NCBI RefSeq assembly: GCF_024198235.1 | Contig: NZ_JAKCFB010000008.1 | Span: 124,001-188,000, forward strand | Length of the DNA: 64,000 nucleotides | From: Myxococcus dinghuensis | GTDB lineage: Bacteria; Myxococcota; Myxococcia; Myxococcales; Myxococcaceae | Direction of reading: 5' to 3' | Part shown: positions 35,871-44,500 of the stretch, piece after piece | How the letters are laid out: every line of letters begins with the position of its first letter | How positions within the stretch are numbered: position 1 is the stretch's first letter | Position numbers and translations under genes: made by a program | The notes under the pieces: generated by a model | Database searches by the model: none | Seen by the model: the letters and a program-made list of their open reading frames with translations, nothing else | What the model was told of the DNA's origin: nothing

Positions 35871-36470
35871 GTGCACCAATTCCCCAAAGATATCGGGTGG
35901 ATAGAGGTCATCTGCGGTTCGATGTTCTCCGGAAAGACGGAGGAGTTGATCCGCCGGATCCAACGCGCCGTCTACGGCAAGCAGAAGGTGCAGGTGTTCA
36001 AGCCTCGCATCGACAACCGCTATGACGAGACGCAGGTGGTCAGCCACTCCAGGCTGAAGGTGACCTCCACGCCCCTGGAGCGGGCTGAAGAGATTTTTTA
36101 CCGGTTGGAGCCCGACACCCAGGTGGTGGGCATCGACGAGGTGCAGTTCTTCGGCGCGGAGGTCGTCGCGGTGGTGGAGGCGCTGGCCAACAAGGGCGTG
36201 CGGGTCATCTGCGCGGGGTTGGACCAGGACTACCAGGGCCGCCCCTTCGAGCCGATGCCGCAGTTGATGGCGGTGGCCGAGTACGTGACGAAGGAGCTGG
36301 CCATCTGCGTGGTGTGTGGCAATCCGGCCAATCGCTCCCAGCGCATCGTGTCGTCGGGGGAGCGGGTGGTGGTGGGGGCGGCGGGCGCGTACGAGCCCCG
36401 CTGCCGCAAGTGCCACCTCCCGGAGCCCGCCGAGGGCACGCCGCCGCAGACGCTCGAGCTGTTCGATTGA
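35871..36470 (+). CDS. tdk: Thymidine kinase (class II)
   Basis: A 199-residue enzyme phosphorylating thymidine in the salvage pathway. P-loop G-S-M-F-S-G-K-T, V-V-G-I-D-E-V-Q-F-F (Walker B/lasso), and structural zinc cysteines C-V-V-C and C-R-K-C-H are all visible. Starts with GTG 35871. It heads a salvage group with a upp-like gene and hpt on the same strand, each separated by short gaps. Confidence 0.96.
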   Translation: MHQFPKDIGWIEVICGSMFSGKTEELIRRIQRAVYGKQKVQVFKPRIDNRYDETQVVSHSRLKVTSTPLERAEEIFYRLEPDTQVVGIDEVQFFGAEVVAVVEALANKGVRVICAGLDQDYQGRPFEPMPQLMAVAEYVTKELAICVVCGNPANRSQRIVSSGERVVVGAAGAYEPRCRKCHLPEPAEGTPPQTLELFD

Positions 36471-36511
36471 GAGCACCCACTCGCCGGCACGGCGCCCGGA
36501 GGACCTGACCG

Positions 36512-37327
36512 ATGCGTGACACCCTGTACGCGAACGTGCCGTTCCAGTTGAACGAGATGACCCACCACTATGGACCCCATGTCCACCTGGTGGGAAATCC
36601 GTTCCTCTTGTCCCAGTTGGCCACGTTGTGCGCCAAGGGCGTCATCCAGCCGCAGATCAACCGGTTGGTGGAGCTGCTCTACACGGACCTGGTGAAGACG
36701 GTGGTCAACGCGGAGTTCCCGCGGAAGATGGTCAGCCTGCCCACGCGGATGATCGACCACACGCCGCAGGGGCTCTACCAGGGGGAGGTCATCGACCCGC
36801 AGGTGCGCGTGGTGACGGTGAACATCGCCCGGGCGGGCACGCTGCCGTCGCAGGTGACGTACGACCTGCTCAACGAAACGGTGGACCCCTCGGTGGTGCG
36901 CCAGGACCACATCATCATGAGCCGGATGATCGACGCGGCGCAGGCCGTGGTCGGCTCGCAGATCGGCGGCGCGAAGATTGGCGGCGACGTGGACGACGCG
37001 TTCGTCCTCTTCCCGGACCCCATGGGGGCCACGGGCGGCAGCCTGTCCACGGCGATCACGCTCTACAAGGAGAAGGTGCCCGGGCGTCCCCGGCGCATCA
37101 TCACCCTCAACCTCATCGTCACGCCGGAGTACCTGCGCAAGATGACCACGGACCACCCGGACGTCATCATCTACGCGCTGCGGCTGGACCGGGGCATGTC
37201 CCCGCCCGAGGTTTTCGGCACCGCGCCGGGCGCGCTCTGGGAGAAGGAGCGGGGCCTGGATGACCGGCAGTACATCGTCCCCGGAGGCGGTGGCTTCGGG
37301 GAGATCATGAACAACGCGTACGTGTAG
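36512..37327 (+). CDS. upp: Uracil phosphoribosyltransferase-like protein (divergent, long)
   Basis: A 271-residue protein. The signature D-P-M-G-A-T-G-G-S-L-S-T-A-I is the UPRT PRPP-binding motif, and the N-terminal half has I-A-R-A-G-T-L-P. The C-terminal I-V-P-G-G-G-G-F-G-E segment resembles the uracil-binding P-G-L-G-D-A-G-D-R stretch only loosely. Ordinary UPRT is about 208 residues, so this protein carries extra N-terminal and internal sequence. It is expected to make UMP from uracil and PRPP. Lies between tdk and hpt, which supports a nucleobase-salvage role. Confidence 0.8.
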   Translation: MRDTLYANVPFQLNEMTHHYGPHVHLVGNPFLLSQLATLCAKGVIQPQINRLVELLYTDLVKTVVNAEFPRKMVSLPTRMIDHTPQGLYQGEVIDPQVRVVTVNIARAGTLPSQVTYDLLNETVDPSVVRQDHIIMSRMIDAAQAVVGSQIGGAKIGGDVDDAFVLFPDPMGATGGSLSTAITLYKEKVPGRPRRIITLNLIVTPEYLRKMTTDHPDVIIYALRLDRGMSPPEVFGTAPGALWEKERGLDDRQYIVPGGGGFGEIMNNAYV

Positions 37328-37340
37328 CGCGGAGGCGGCC

Positions 37341-37874
37341 TTGGCGTTCTACGATCAGGAAGTCGGCGTCCTCATTTCCGAGGAGAAGCTGCAGGCGCGC
37401 GTGCGGGAGCTGGGCGCGCAGATCACGCGGGACTACGCGGGCAAGGAGCTGACGCTCGTCTGCGTGTTGAAGGGTTCGACGTTCTTCGCCATGGACCTGG
37501 CGCGGGCCATCGACCTGCCGCTCACCCTGGAGTTCCTGGGGGTGTCCAGCTACCAGGGTGGCACGGAGACGACGGGCGAGGTGCGCATCACCACCGACGT
37601 CAGCAAGCCGATGGCGGGCAAGCACCTGCTCATCATCGAGGACATCATCGACACGGGGCTCACCATGAGCTTCCTGCTGGAGAACCTGAAGGCCCGGCAC
37701 CCCGCGTCGCTGAAGCTGTGCTCGCTGCTGGAGAAGCCGGCGCGCGCGCGGACGAAGATCGACATCGACTACAAGGGCTTCGTCATCGACGACCACTTCG
37801 TCGTCGGCTACGGGCTCGACTACAGCGAGAAGCTGCGCAACATCCCGTTCATCGGGGTGATGAAGGGCAAGTAA
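37341..37874 (+). CDS. hpt: Hypoxanthine phosphoribosyltransferase
   Basis: A 177-residue enzyme of purine salvage (hypoxanthine or guanine plus PRPP). It has G-S-T-F-F-A-M-D-L-A-R, the flexible-loop S-S-Y, and the PRPP motif L-I-I-E-D-I-I-D-T-G-L-T. The C-terminal V-G-Y-G-L-D-Y-S-E-K-L-R-N block is typical. The start is a TTG at 37341 with GGAGG five bases upstream, a rare start here. Third gene of the salvage group. Confidence 0.95.
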   Translation: MAFYDQEVGVLISEEKLQARVRELGAQITRDYAGKELTLVCVLKGSTFFAMDLARAIDLPLTLEFLGVSSYQGGTETTGEVRITTDVSKPMAGKHLLIIEDIIDTGLTMSFLLENLKARHPASLKLCSLLEKPARARTKIDIDYKGFVIDDHFVVGYGLDYSEKLRNIPFIGVMKGK

Positions 37875-38125
37875 CCGCGCTCGCGTGCGTTCGCGCCGGC
37901 CTCCGGGAGGGGGCCCGCTCCGCCGTCCGGGGTGGGCTTCGCGAGGGAGGGCGGCGCTTCGAGCGCTGCGAGCGGGCTCGTGCCCTCCGGCCATGGGGCG
38001 GAGGGTCGGGTTGTCGTCGTCGCGGGCATGCGCAGCGTCCCGGGTGGGACTGCTTCGTGTCGCGAGGCAACGGCCGCGGGGAGTGGACGCGCGACCAGTC
38101 GCCACGTGGCGAGAGAGGGTTGCGC

Positions 38126-38968
38126 ATGCGTTCGACGAATCCAGAGTTGAAACCCCGGGGCAAGGCCGCCGTGGCCGGCGGCGATGACGCGATGAAGAAG
38201 TACGCCGCGGAGTTCGTGGGCACGTTCGTCCTGGTGCTCGGTGGCGTGGGAGCGGCGGTGCTGGCGGGAGACCGCATCGGCTTCCTGGGCATATCGCTCG
38301 CGTTCGGCCTGTCGCTGCTGGCCATGGTGTACGTCATCGGGCCCATCTCCGGCTGCCACGTGAACCCGGCCGTGACGCTCGGGTTGTTGCTGACGGGGAA
38401 GATGGAGTCGAAGCACGCTCCCGGCTACATGCTCGCCCAGTGTCTGGGGGCCATCGTCGGGGCGGGGGTGGTGCTGCTCATCGCGAAGGGCGGGCCCGGG
38501 GGCTATCAGGCCACCATCAGCGGGCTGGCCTCCAACGGCTACGGCGCCGCGTCGCCGGAGGGGTTCAACGCGGGCGCGGCCTTCCTCACGGAGGTGGCGC
38601 TCACCTTCCTGCTGGTGCTGACGGTGCTGGGGGCGACGGACGCGCGCGCGCCGGTGGGCTTCGCGGGGCTGGCCATCGGACTGGTGCTGGCGCTCATCCA
38701 CCTGGTCGGCATCCCGGTGACGAACACGTCGGTGAACCCGGCGCGCAGCCTGGGCCCGGCGCTCTTCGCGGGGGGCACGGCCCTGCGCCAGTTGTGGCTG
38801 TTCATCGTCGCGCCGCTCCTGGGAGGCGCCTTCGCGGCGGCCGTCTACCGCACGCTGTTCCGCCCGGCGGTGGAGATCAGCGCCCGGACGGCCGAGCGTT
38901 CGTTGGAGCCTCAGCGCGCGGAGCGCATCGTGTCGGACCGCGAGACGCGGCCCCGCACGCCGGTGTGA
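38126..38968 (+). CDS. Aquaporin (AqpZ-like MIP channel)
   Basis: A 280-residue channel with six transmembrane segments and two half-helices carrying N-P-A motifs: H-V-N-P-A-V-T and S-V-N-P-A-R-S. The first half includes A-E-F-V-G-T-F-V-L-V-L. It is of the water-selective AqpZ type judging from the residues around the second NPA. A charged C-terminal tail of about 35 residues is longer than in E. coli. ATG 38126 has GAGAGAGG upstream; M at 38192 is an alternative. A terminator follows at 39007-39034. Confidence 0.92.
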   Translation: MRSTNPELKPRGKAAVAGGDDAMKKYAAEFVGTFVLVLGGVGAAVLAGDRIGFLGISLAFGLSLLAMVYVIGPISGCHVNPAVTLGLLLTGKMESKHAPGYMLAQCLGAIVGAGVVLLIAKGGPGGYQATISGLASNGYGAASPEGFNAGAAFLTEVALTFLLVLTVLGATDARAPVGFAGLAIGLVLALIHLVGIPVTNTSVNPARSLGPALFAGGTALRQLWLFIVAPLLGGAFAAAVYRTLFRPAVEISARTAERSLEPQRAERIVSDRETRPRTPV

Positions 38969-39322
38969 GCCGGGGCGCGGAAGTCCAGTCGCGTCGAGAG
39001 GAACAGGCGGGGTCGCGTCGTCGCGCGGCCCCGCTTCTTCGTGCGGGACGGGGCACGGAGATGGTGAGCCGGAGCGGCCGTGCTCGGGCAGACCGCGTCG
39101 CAGGGGGACGGGCACTCACGGGCGCTCCGGCGCTCGTCCCGTGGACGCCTCGAGGGGACTGGCGCCGGTCTGTCGGTGTCGGGCGAGTCGGACTGCGCCA
39201 CGGAGTCTTTCGTCCGGTGGTGTGTTCCGCCTCGGGGCCTTGGGGCATATCGTGCGAGCGCGGGAGCGTGGGGCCGTGCCACGTTCCGCTCCTCGCTCCG
39301 GGACGACGGGGTGGAGCCTTCC
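38969..39322 (+). other. 354-bp intergenic region, terminator then no recognisable element
   Basis: The first 70 bases hold the aquaporin terminator. The remainder up to the LysE start is GC-rich and shows no strong promoter, repeat or coding signal that I trust; a CATATC at about 39246 could be part of a weak -10. Confidence 0.4.
39007..39040 (+). terminator. Intrinsic terminator after aqpZ
   Basis: GCGGGG plus CGCG (39007-39017) pairs with CGCG plus CCCCGC (39022-39034) around a small loop, and TTCTTC (39035-39040) follows. Confidence 0.7.
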
Positions 39323-39955
39323 ATGCTTTTCGACCCGACGCGCCTCGTGGCCTTCCTCCTCGCGGGCATCGCCCTCAACCTCACGCCGGGGCCCGACACG
39401 ATGTACGTGCTGGCGCGCAGCGTGGGCCAGGGCAGGGGCGCGGGGTTCGTCTCCGCGCTGGGAATCTCCGTGGGCTGCCTGTTCCACATCGCCGCGGCGA
39501 CGCTGGGGCTGTCGGCGCTGCTGGCCACGTCCGCCGCGGCCTTCACGGTGGTGAAGTGGGTGGGCGCGCTCTATCTCGTGTGGCTGGGCGTGCAGATGCT
39601 GCGCAGCAAGTCGGGGCCGGAGCTGGCCCGCGACGTGGCGCCCGCGAGCCTGTGGCGCATCTTCCGCGACGGCGTCGTCACCAACGTGCTGAACCCGAAG
39701 GTGGCCCTGTTCTTCCTCGCCTTCCTGCCGCAGTTCGTGGACCCGACGCGGGGCTCCACGGGGCTCCAGTTCGTGGTGCTCGGGCTCCTGTTCGACCTGA
39801 CGGGGACGGCGTGGCTCGCCTTCATCGCGGGCGTGGCGGGAGCCTTCGGCGCGTGGCTGCGCCGCAACCCGCGCTTCGCCGCGTGGCAGCAGCGGGTGAC
39901 GGGCGGAGTCTTCGTCGCGCTGGGGGCGCGGCTGGCCCTCCAGGAGCGGCCTTGA
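39323..39955 (+). CDS. LysE/RhtB family amino acid exporter
   Basis: A 210-residue inner-membrane transporter with about six hydrophobic segments. The N-terminal F-L-L-A-G-I-A-L-N-L-T-P-G-P-D-T-M-Y signature and the later N-V-L-N-P-K-V-A-L-F-F-L-A-F-L-P-Q-F-V are the standard LysE/RhtB marks. It probably exports an amino acid or homoserine lactone-like compound; substrate not predictable. ATG 39323 has GGAG upstream. Convergent with the next gene; a hairpin separates them. Confidence 0.94.
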   Translation: MLFDPTRLVAFLLAGIALNLTPGPDTMYVLARSVGQGRGAGFVSALGISVGCLFHIAAATLGLSALLATSAAAFTVVKWVGALYLVWLGVQMLRSKSGPELARDVAPASLWRIFRDGVVTNVLNPKVALFFLAFLPQFVDPTRGSTGLQFVVLGLLFDLTGTAWLAFIAGVAGAFGAWLRRNPRFAAWQQRVTGGVFVALGARLALQERP

Positions 39956-39964
39956 GCTGAGGAC

Positions 39965-39991
39965 GGGGCAACGCCGTGACGGCGTCACCCC
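39965..39991. terminator. Bidirectional terminator between lysE and the downstream unknown gene
   Basis: ACGCCG (39971-39976) pairs with CGGCGT (39980-39985), and GGGG (39965-39968) with CCCC (39988-39991) outside a symmetric CA/CA mismatch. Confidence 0.65.
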
Positions 39992-40020
39992 GGCCTCGCC
40001 GGAGTGGAGCGGTGGCCCCC

Positions 40021-41421
40021 TCAGCGGCAGGGGCTCTGGATGTCCGTGATGCTCACCAGGTTGATGGTGACCGACGCGGAGCGCTCCGTCATGGGGCCGT
40101 GCCAGACAATCTGGTGATGGCCGTTGCCCGTCCCGGAGGGGTTGGCGAATGACGCGAAGCTGCGGCTCAGCTTCTCCGTGAACGTCACGCTGGGGTTGGA
40201 GGCGACCTGGGTGGCGGTGAAGCGCCACGCGGCCACGGTCTCCACGGTGAACGACGCGCCGGCGAGCGAGGTGAGGTTCTTGACCCTGCCGCCGTAGCCG
40301 CCCTCGAACATCATGGACCACCAGCGACCGAAGTCACCCGGCGGGTCGTTGATGGGGTTCCAGGTGTCGCGCTGGTGGTAGTACCAGGTCGCGCGTCCGG
40401 AGCCGACCGCGCTCCGGTTCGACAGGCCCCAGCCCTCGATGGAGCGGGGGACCGGGCCATGCGACGCGGACCAGTAGTTGGGCGTGCAGCTCCCTTCCTG
40501 GACGTATTTCACATACAGGGGGAGGGAGACCTGCGCTCCGAGGCCCGGGCCATTCGTGGTCCCCGGGCTGTTGGCGATGAGCTGCACACCCCGGTTGTTG
40601 GTGCACTCGGTCTGGAACTCGTACTGCCAGCACCCCTTGGCGTTGTTGATGTTCAACATCCGCGAGCCGGGATCGAACGTCGCCTCCTGGACCCGGATGA
40701 CGACGTAGTCGGGGCTCGACTTCCCATTCTCCCGGTAGACATAGAACGAGCTGGTGAAGCTCGCCTCCACGCTCTGCCGCTTCCCGCTGGCGGAGGTCCA
40801 GTGGGAGTTGGTCAGGTCGTACGGGAAGCTCCGCGACAGGGTGGAGATGCCGAACATGACGCCCGATGGGGGAATCAGCCCCGGGCCGCCCACCGAGCGC
40901 GTGGACTGGCGGCGATGTGTCTCGAGCACGCGCGCCCAATCACGCGCGAGTGGGGTGTCCTCCGTCTGGGCGGGTTGCCGCGCGCCATCCGCGCTCCGCG
41001 CCGCCGGGTCCAGGTCACCGCCGGAATGCGGTGCGGCCGCCGGTTCCTCGGTGACCGCGCCGCCCAGCGCGGTGATGATGTGATGGGCGGGCGTGTTGTT
41101 CGTCGTATCGCGGCTGACCAGCAGCGCCTGGGCACCGTCTTCGACCTGGAGGGAGACCAGCCCGGAGAGCGCCGCATGCGCCGGGGCGTCGGGGCGGTTG
41201 AGCACCAGGGTCTTCCCCGCGTCGAGCGCCGCCCGGAGGAGCGCGCCGTACTGGTCCGGTTTCGACGTCGCGCAATCGACCCAGAGCACCTCCGCTTGCT
41301 CAAGGCCGTCCTTGCCGTTCTTGGTGGTGAGCTCCCCCACCTGTCGCAGCACGGGGAGGTCCTCGCCCGTCGGAGCTCCCGTGTAGAGAATCCTCGGCTT
41401 CGCCTCTGTCGTTGACGCCAT
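40021..41421 (-). CDS. Unknown two-part protein encoded downstream of the SpvB/RHS giant
   Basis: A 466-residue protein without signal peptide. Residues about 1-110 look like an alpha/beta domain (I-L-Y-T-G-A-P-T-G-E-D-L, V-L-W-V-D-C, K-T-L-V-L-N-R-P); a polar linker follows (about 125-170). Residues about 185-466 are rich in Trp, Tyr, Ser, Thr and Gly in beta-strand-like patterns, including R-D-T-W-N-P-I-N-D-P, faintly like leukocidin-type beta-pore toxins (R-D-S-W-N-P), but this is a short match only. The ATG at 41421 is 106 bp from the stop of the RHS gene, and both starts share GCAGGCGCAA in front. Family not recognised; toxin or lectin-like function is a guess. Confidence 0.75.
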   Translation of the reverse strand: MASTTEAKPRILYTGAPTGEDLPVLRQVGELTTKNGKDGLEQAEVLWVDCATSKPDQYGALLRAALDAGKTLVLNRPDAPAHAALSGLVSLQVEDGAQALLVSRDTTNNTPAHHIITALGGAVTEEPAAAPHSGGDLDPAARSADGARQPAQTEDTPLARDWARVLETHRRQSTRSVGGPGLIPPSGVMFGISTLSRSFPYDLTNSHWTSASGKRQSVEASFTSSFYVYRENGKSSPDYVVIRVQEATFDPGSRMLNINNAKGCWQYEFQTECTNNRGVQLIANSPGTTNGPGLGAQVSLPLYVKYVQEGSCTPNYWSASHGPVPRSIEGWGLSNRSAVGSGRATWYYHQRDTWNPINDPPGDFGRWWSMMFEGGYGGRVKNLTSLAGASFTVETVAAWRFTATQVASNPSVTFTEKLSRSFASFANPSGTGNGHHQIVWHGPMTERSASVTINLVSITDIQSPCR

Positions 41422-41527
41422 TTGCGCCTGCCTTCCGTGTCGTTGAACTGCGTCCGGGCCCCCGGCGGTGAGCGCACGGGGACACACGGGTCCACGGGGC
41501 CGAGGGCCCCGAAGCCATGCGACTCGC

Positions 41528-44500
41528 TCACTTCATCCCGGGCAGGAAGAACTGCTCCGCGTGCAGGTAGCTGAGCGTGTAGCCGAGGGACGTTCCGAAC
41601 GTGCCGCCCAACGTGAGCGTGACGACCTGTCTCATCCCGTCCACGTCGAAGGGCACCGCGTCGAGGCTGCCCGACACGTTGTAGGCCTGCCGCCGGACCC
41701 AACTGGGGATCGCCTCGACTTCGTCGATGGAGTTGCTCACCCGGCTGAGCGCGGCCTTGCTCCCGGACGAGACGAGGCTGCCGATGGCGCCTCCCACGCC
41801 GCCGAACACCGCCGCGAAGGCGAGGTCCGAGCCCAGGGCCGCGCCCGCGACGGCGTTGCCAATCAACTGGCTGGACACCCCGGACACCACGCCGCCCACG
41901 AGGTCGACGCCCGCGCGCAGTCCGATGTTCAGCAGCGTCTTGTTCGCGAGGTTGAGGCCCACCGCCGCCAGCTCGCCCGCGGCGGAGAAGCCGCCGCCGA
42001 TGGCACCCGCGGCGGCGCCGATGCCCACCTGGGTTCCCCAGTCCCCCCAACTGAACTCCTTGCCGGTGGCGCTCGTGCTGATGTTGTAGGCCAGCCCTCC
42101 GAGCCCCGCGCCCACCAACCCGCCCACCGCCACGCCCACGGCGAGGGCCGCGACGCCCTGGAGCCCGGGGACGAACGAGAGCGCGATGCCCCCGGCGATG
42201 AGCGCGATGTCCACCGCGTAGGAGACGATCTCCTCCCAGTTCCTGGAGACCCAGTTCGGCAGGGTGTTGGTGAAGAAGTTCTTGATGCTGCCGAACAGGC
42301 CGAAGCCCGACGGGTCGATGAGCGTCAGCGGATCATTGAGGACGTAGGCATAGCGATTGAACGCCCCCGGCCGCTCCTCTCCCGCGCCGAGCTGCGTGTC
42401 GGCGGTGATGAAGCCCCCGAGCAGCGGGCTGTAGTAGCGCGACGACGCGTGGTAGAGCCCCGTGCTGTCCAGCTCCAACCCCGTGTACTTGTGCCGGAAG
42501 TCGTCGGCGCCCGAGCGCAGCCGCGGCGTGCCGAACGGGTCGTAGTCCAGGGCGCTGGCCAACCGTCCCTGCTCGTTGGTCACCAGCGTGGTGCTCCGCG
42601 TGTGGTTGACGTGGAAGTAGCGGGTGCCCGGCGTGGGGACTCCGGGAGGACCTCCGGGGGGCGTGCCCGACTCCGCGACGGTGACGGAGGCGACCAGGTG
42701 TTCGCCTTCCTGGACGTAGCGGGTGTGCTGGCGCGCGCCGCCCGGGAAGACCACGACCTCGTAGCAGGGCGCGACGTAGTACGTCGTGAGGCCGGGCTCC
42801 GCCTTCATCAGGCGTCGGCCGTCCTGGTCATAGGCGAAGCGCACGTCGCCTGCTTGTTGGAGCCGGCGCTCGCCGTCGTAGCTGAACTGGGTGGTGGTGC
42901 CCTGGTACTTCAGCTCGACGAGGCTGCCGTTGGCGTCGTAGCGCGCCTGCAGCGCGTCCGGGAGCGCGGGGGAGAAGCCCGCGGTGACCTGATGGCCCGC
43001 GCGCTCCATCGTCAGCCCGTCCTTCAGGACGAGACTGCAGGCCGCGTCATACGCGTACTCCTTGAGGCCATGGCCTCCGCCCTGGGCCCGCAGCAACTGG
43101 CCCAACGGGTCGTAGGCGAAGTCCTGGTCCAGGGAGGGTTCCAGCCGGTCCTTCACGCCCTCCACCTGCCAGAAGGCGTTCCACTCCACGCTGGTGGCCG
43201 ACAAGGGGCGCTCGTCGTGCCCACGGATGTCCTGGGTCAGCAGGTGTCCGTCCGCCGTGTACGTCCAGTCCGCCCGGACGCCGTTGCCGTAGTGCGCTAC
43301 CGCGGGCGCCCCCAGGGCGCTGAAGTCGGACTGGGTGAGGTGCGCCTTCTCGCCCTCGAGGATCTTCGTCAGCCGCGCGACGCTGTCGCGCTGGTAGCGC
43401 ACCTCGGTTCGGGCCGCGTCGGGATACACGATGCGGGAGACGAGTCGGGTGGGGGTGAACGTCTGCCCCAGCGTGTAGCGCGTCCCGCCCAGCGTCAGCT
43501 CGACCGAAGTGGTGTTGCCATCCGGGTCGTGCCCGTAGGCGTACCCGGTTCCATCCGGGAGGCGGACACCCGTCAGCAACCCGCGCGACCAGGGGCTGGT
43601 GGCCTCGTCGTAGCGATAGGTCGTGGTCTCCGACCCCACCTGCTTCGACTCCATGCGCCGGAGCGCGTCGAGCTGGAACGTCGTCACGAGCCCGGTGCCA
43701 TCCGTATGGGTCCACCGCCGGAGGTCGTCCTGGTAGGCGTAGGTCTCCCGCGTGAAGGTCGTGCTGCCCGAGCGGGTGGTGATGGCGACGTGACGGTCCA
43801 GCCCGTCGTAGGCGAACGTGGTCTCCACCTTCGGGTCCGTGGCGCTCAGTCGCCGCCCCAGGGCGTCATGGGTGAAGCGCGTGACGTGGCCCTGTCCATC
43901 CTCGACCTCCGCGAGGCACTGCGTCTCCCCGTGGAAGCCGTGGGTCAGTGTGCGCGTCCTGGGGGCGCTGGAGGCCGCGCCTTCGGTGATGAGGACGCGA
44001 TTGGTGCGGGGATACGCATAGGTCGTGACGAGGGGGGCCGTCCCCACGCCCACGGCCTCCCGGCGCACCACGCGCTCGTACTCGTCATGCGTCAGCGCCT
44101 GGGCCCGCGTGGGGGTGTCGCCCTGGAAGTAGGGAAGGGTCTGCTCGACGGGCTGGTCGTGCGCGTCGTGCACGGTGTCCTGCTGGATGGCGCGGCCCAC
44201 CAGGGCGCCGTCCTCCATCCCCTGCGTCGCCGTGCGGGTGACGCGACCGAAGCCATCCAGGTACTCCGTCCGCACCGTCCAGACGTCACGTCCCCACTCC
44301 TGGCGCGTCCGGGTCTCGCAGTGGATGCCCGTCGCGTCCTGGCCCCGCCGCAGGAGCACGGTGGGGACGACGCGGTCGCCGTCAGGCCCGGTGCGCTGGG
44401 TCTCCACCAGGCGTCCGAGGCCGTCGTGCAGGTGGACCTCCCGGCCGCCACTGGCGTGGGTCTGGGAGGTGAGGGCCCCGAGGGCCGCGTCGTACTCGAA

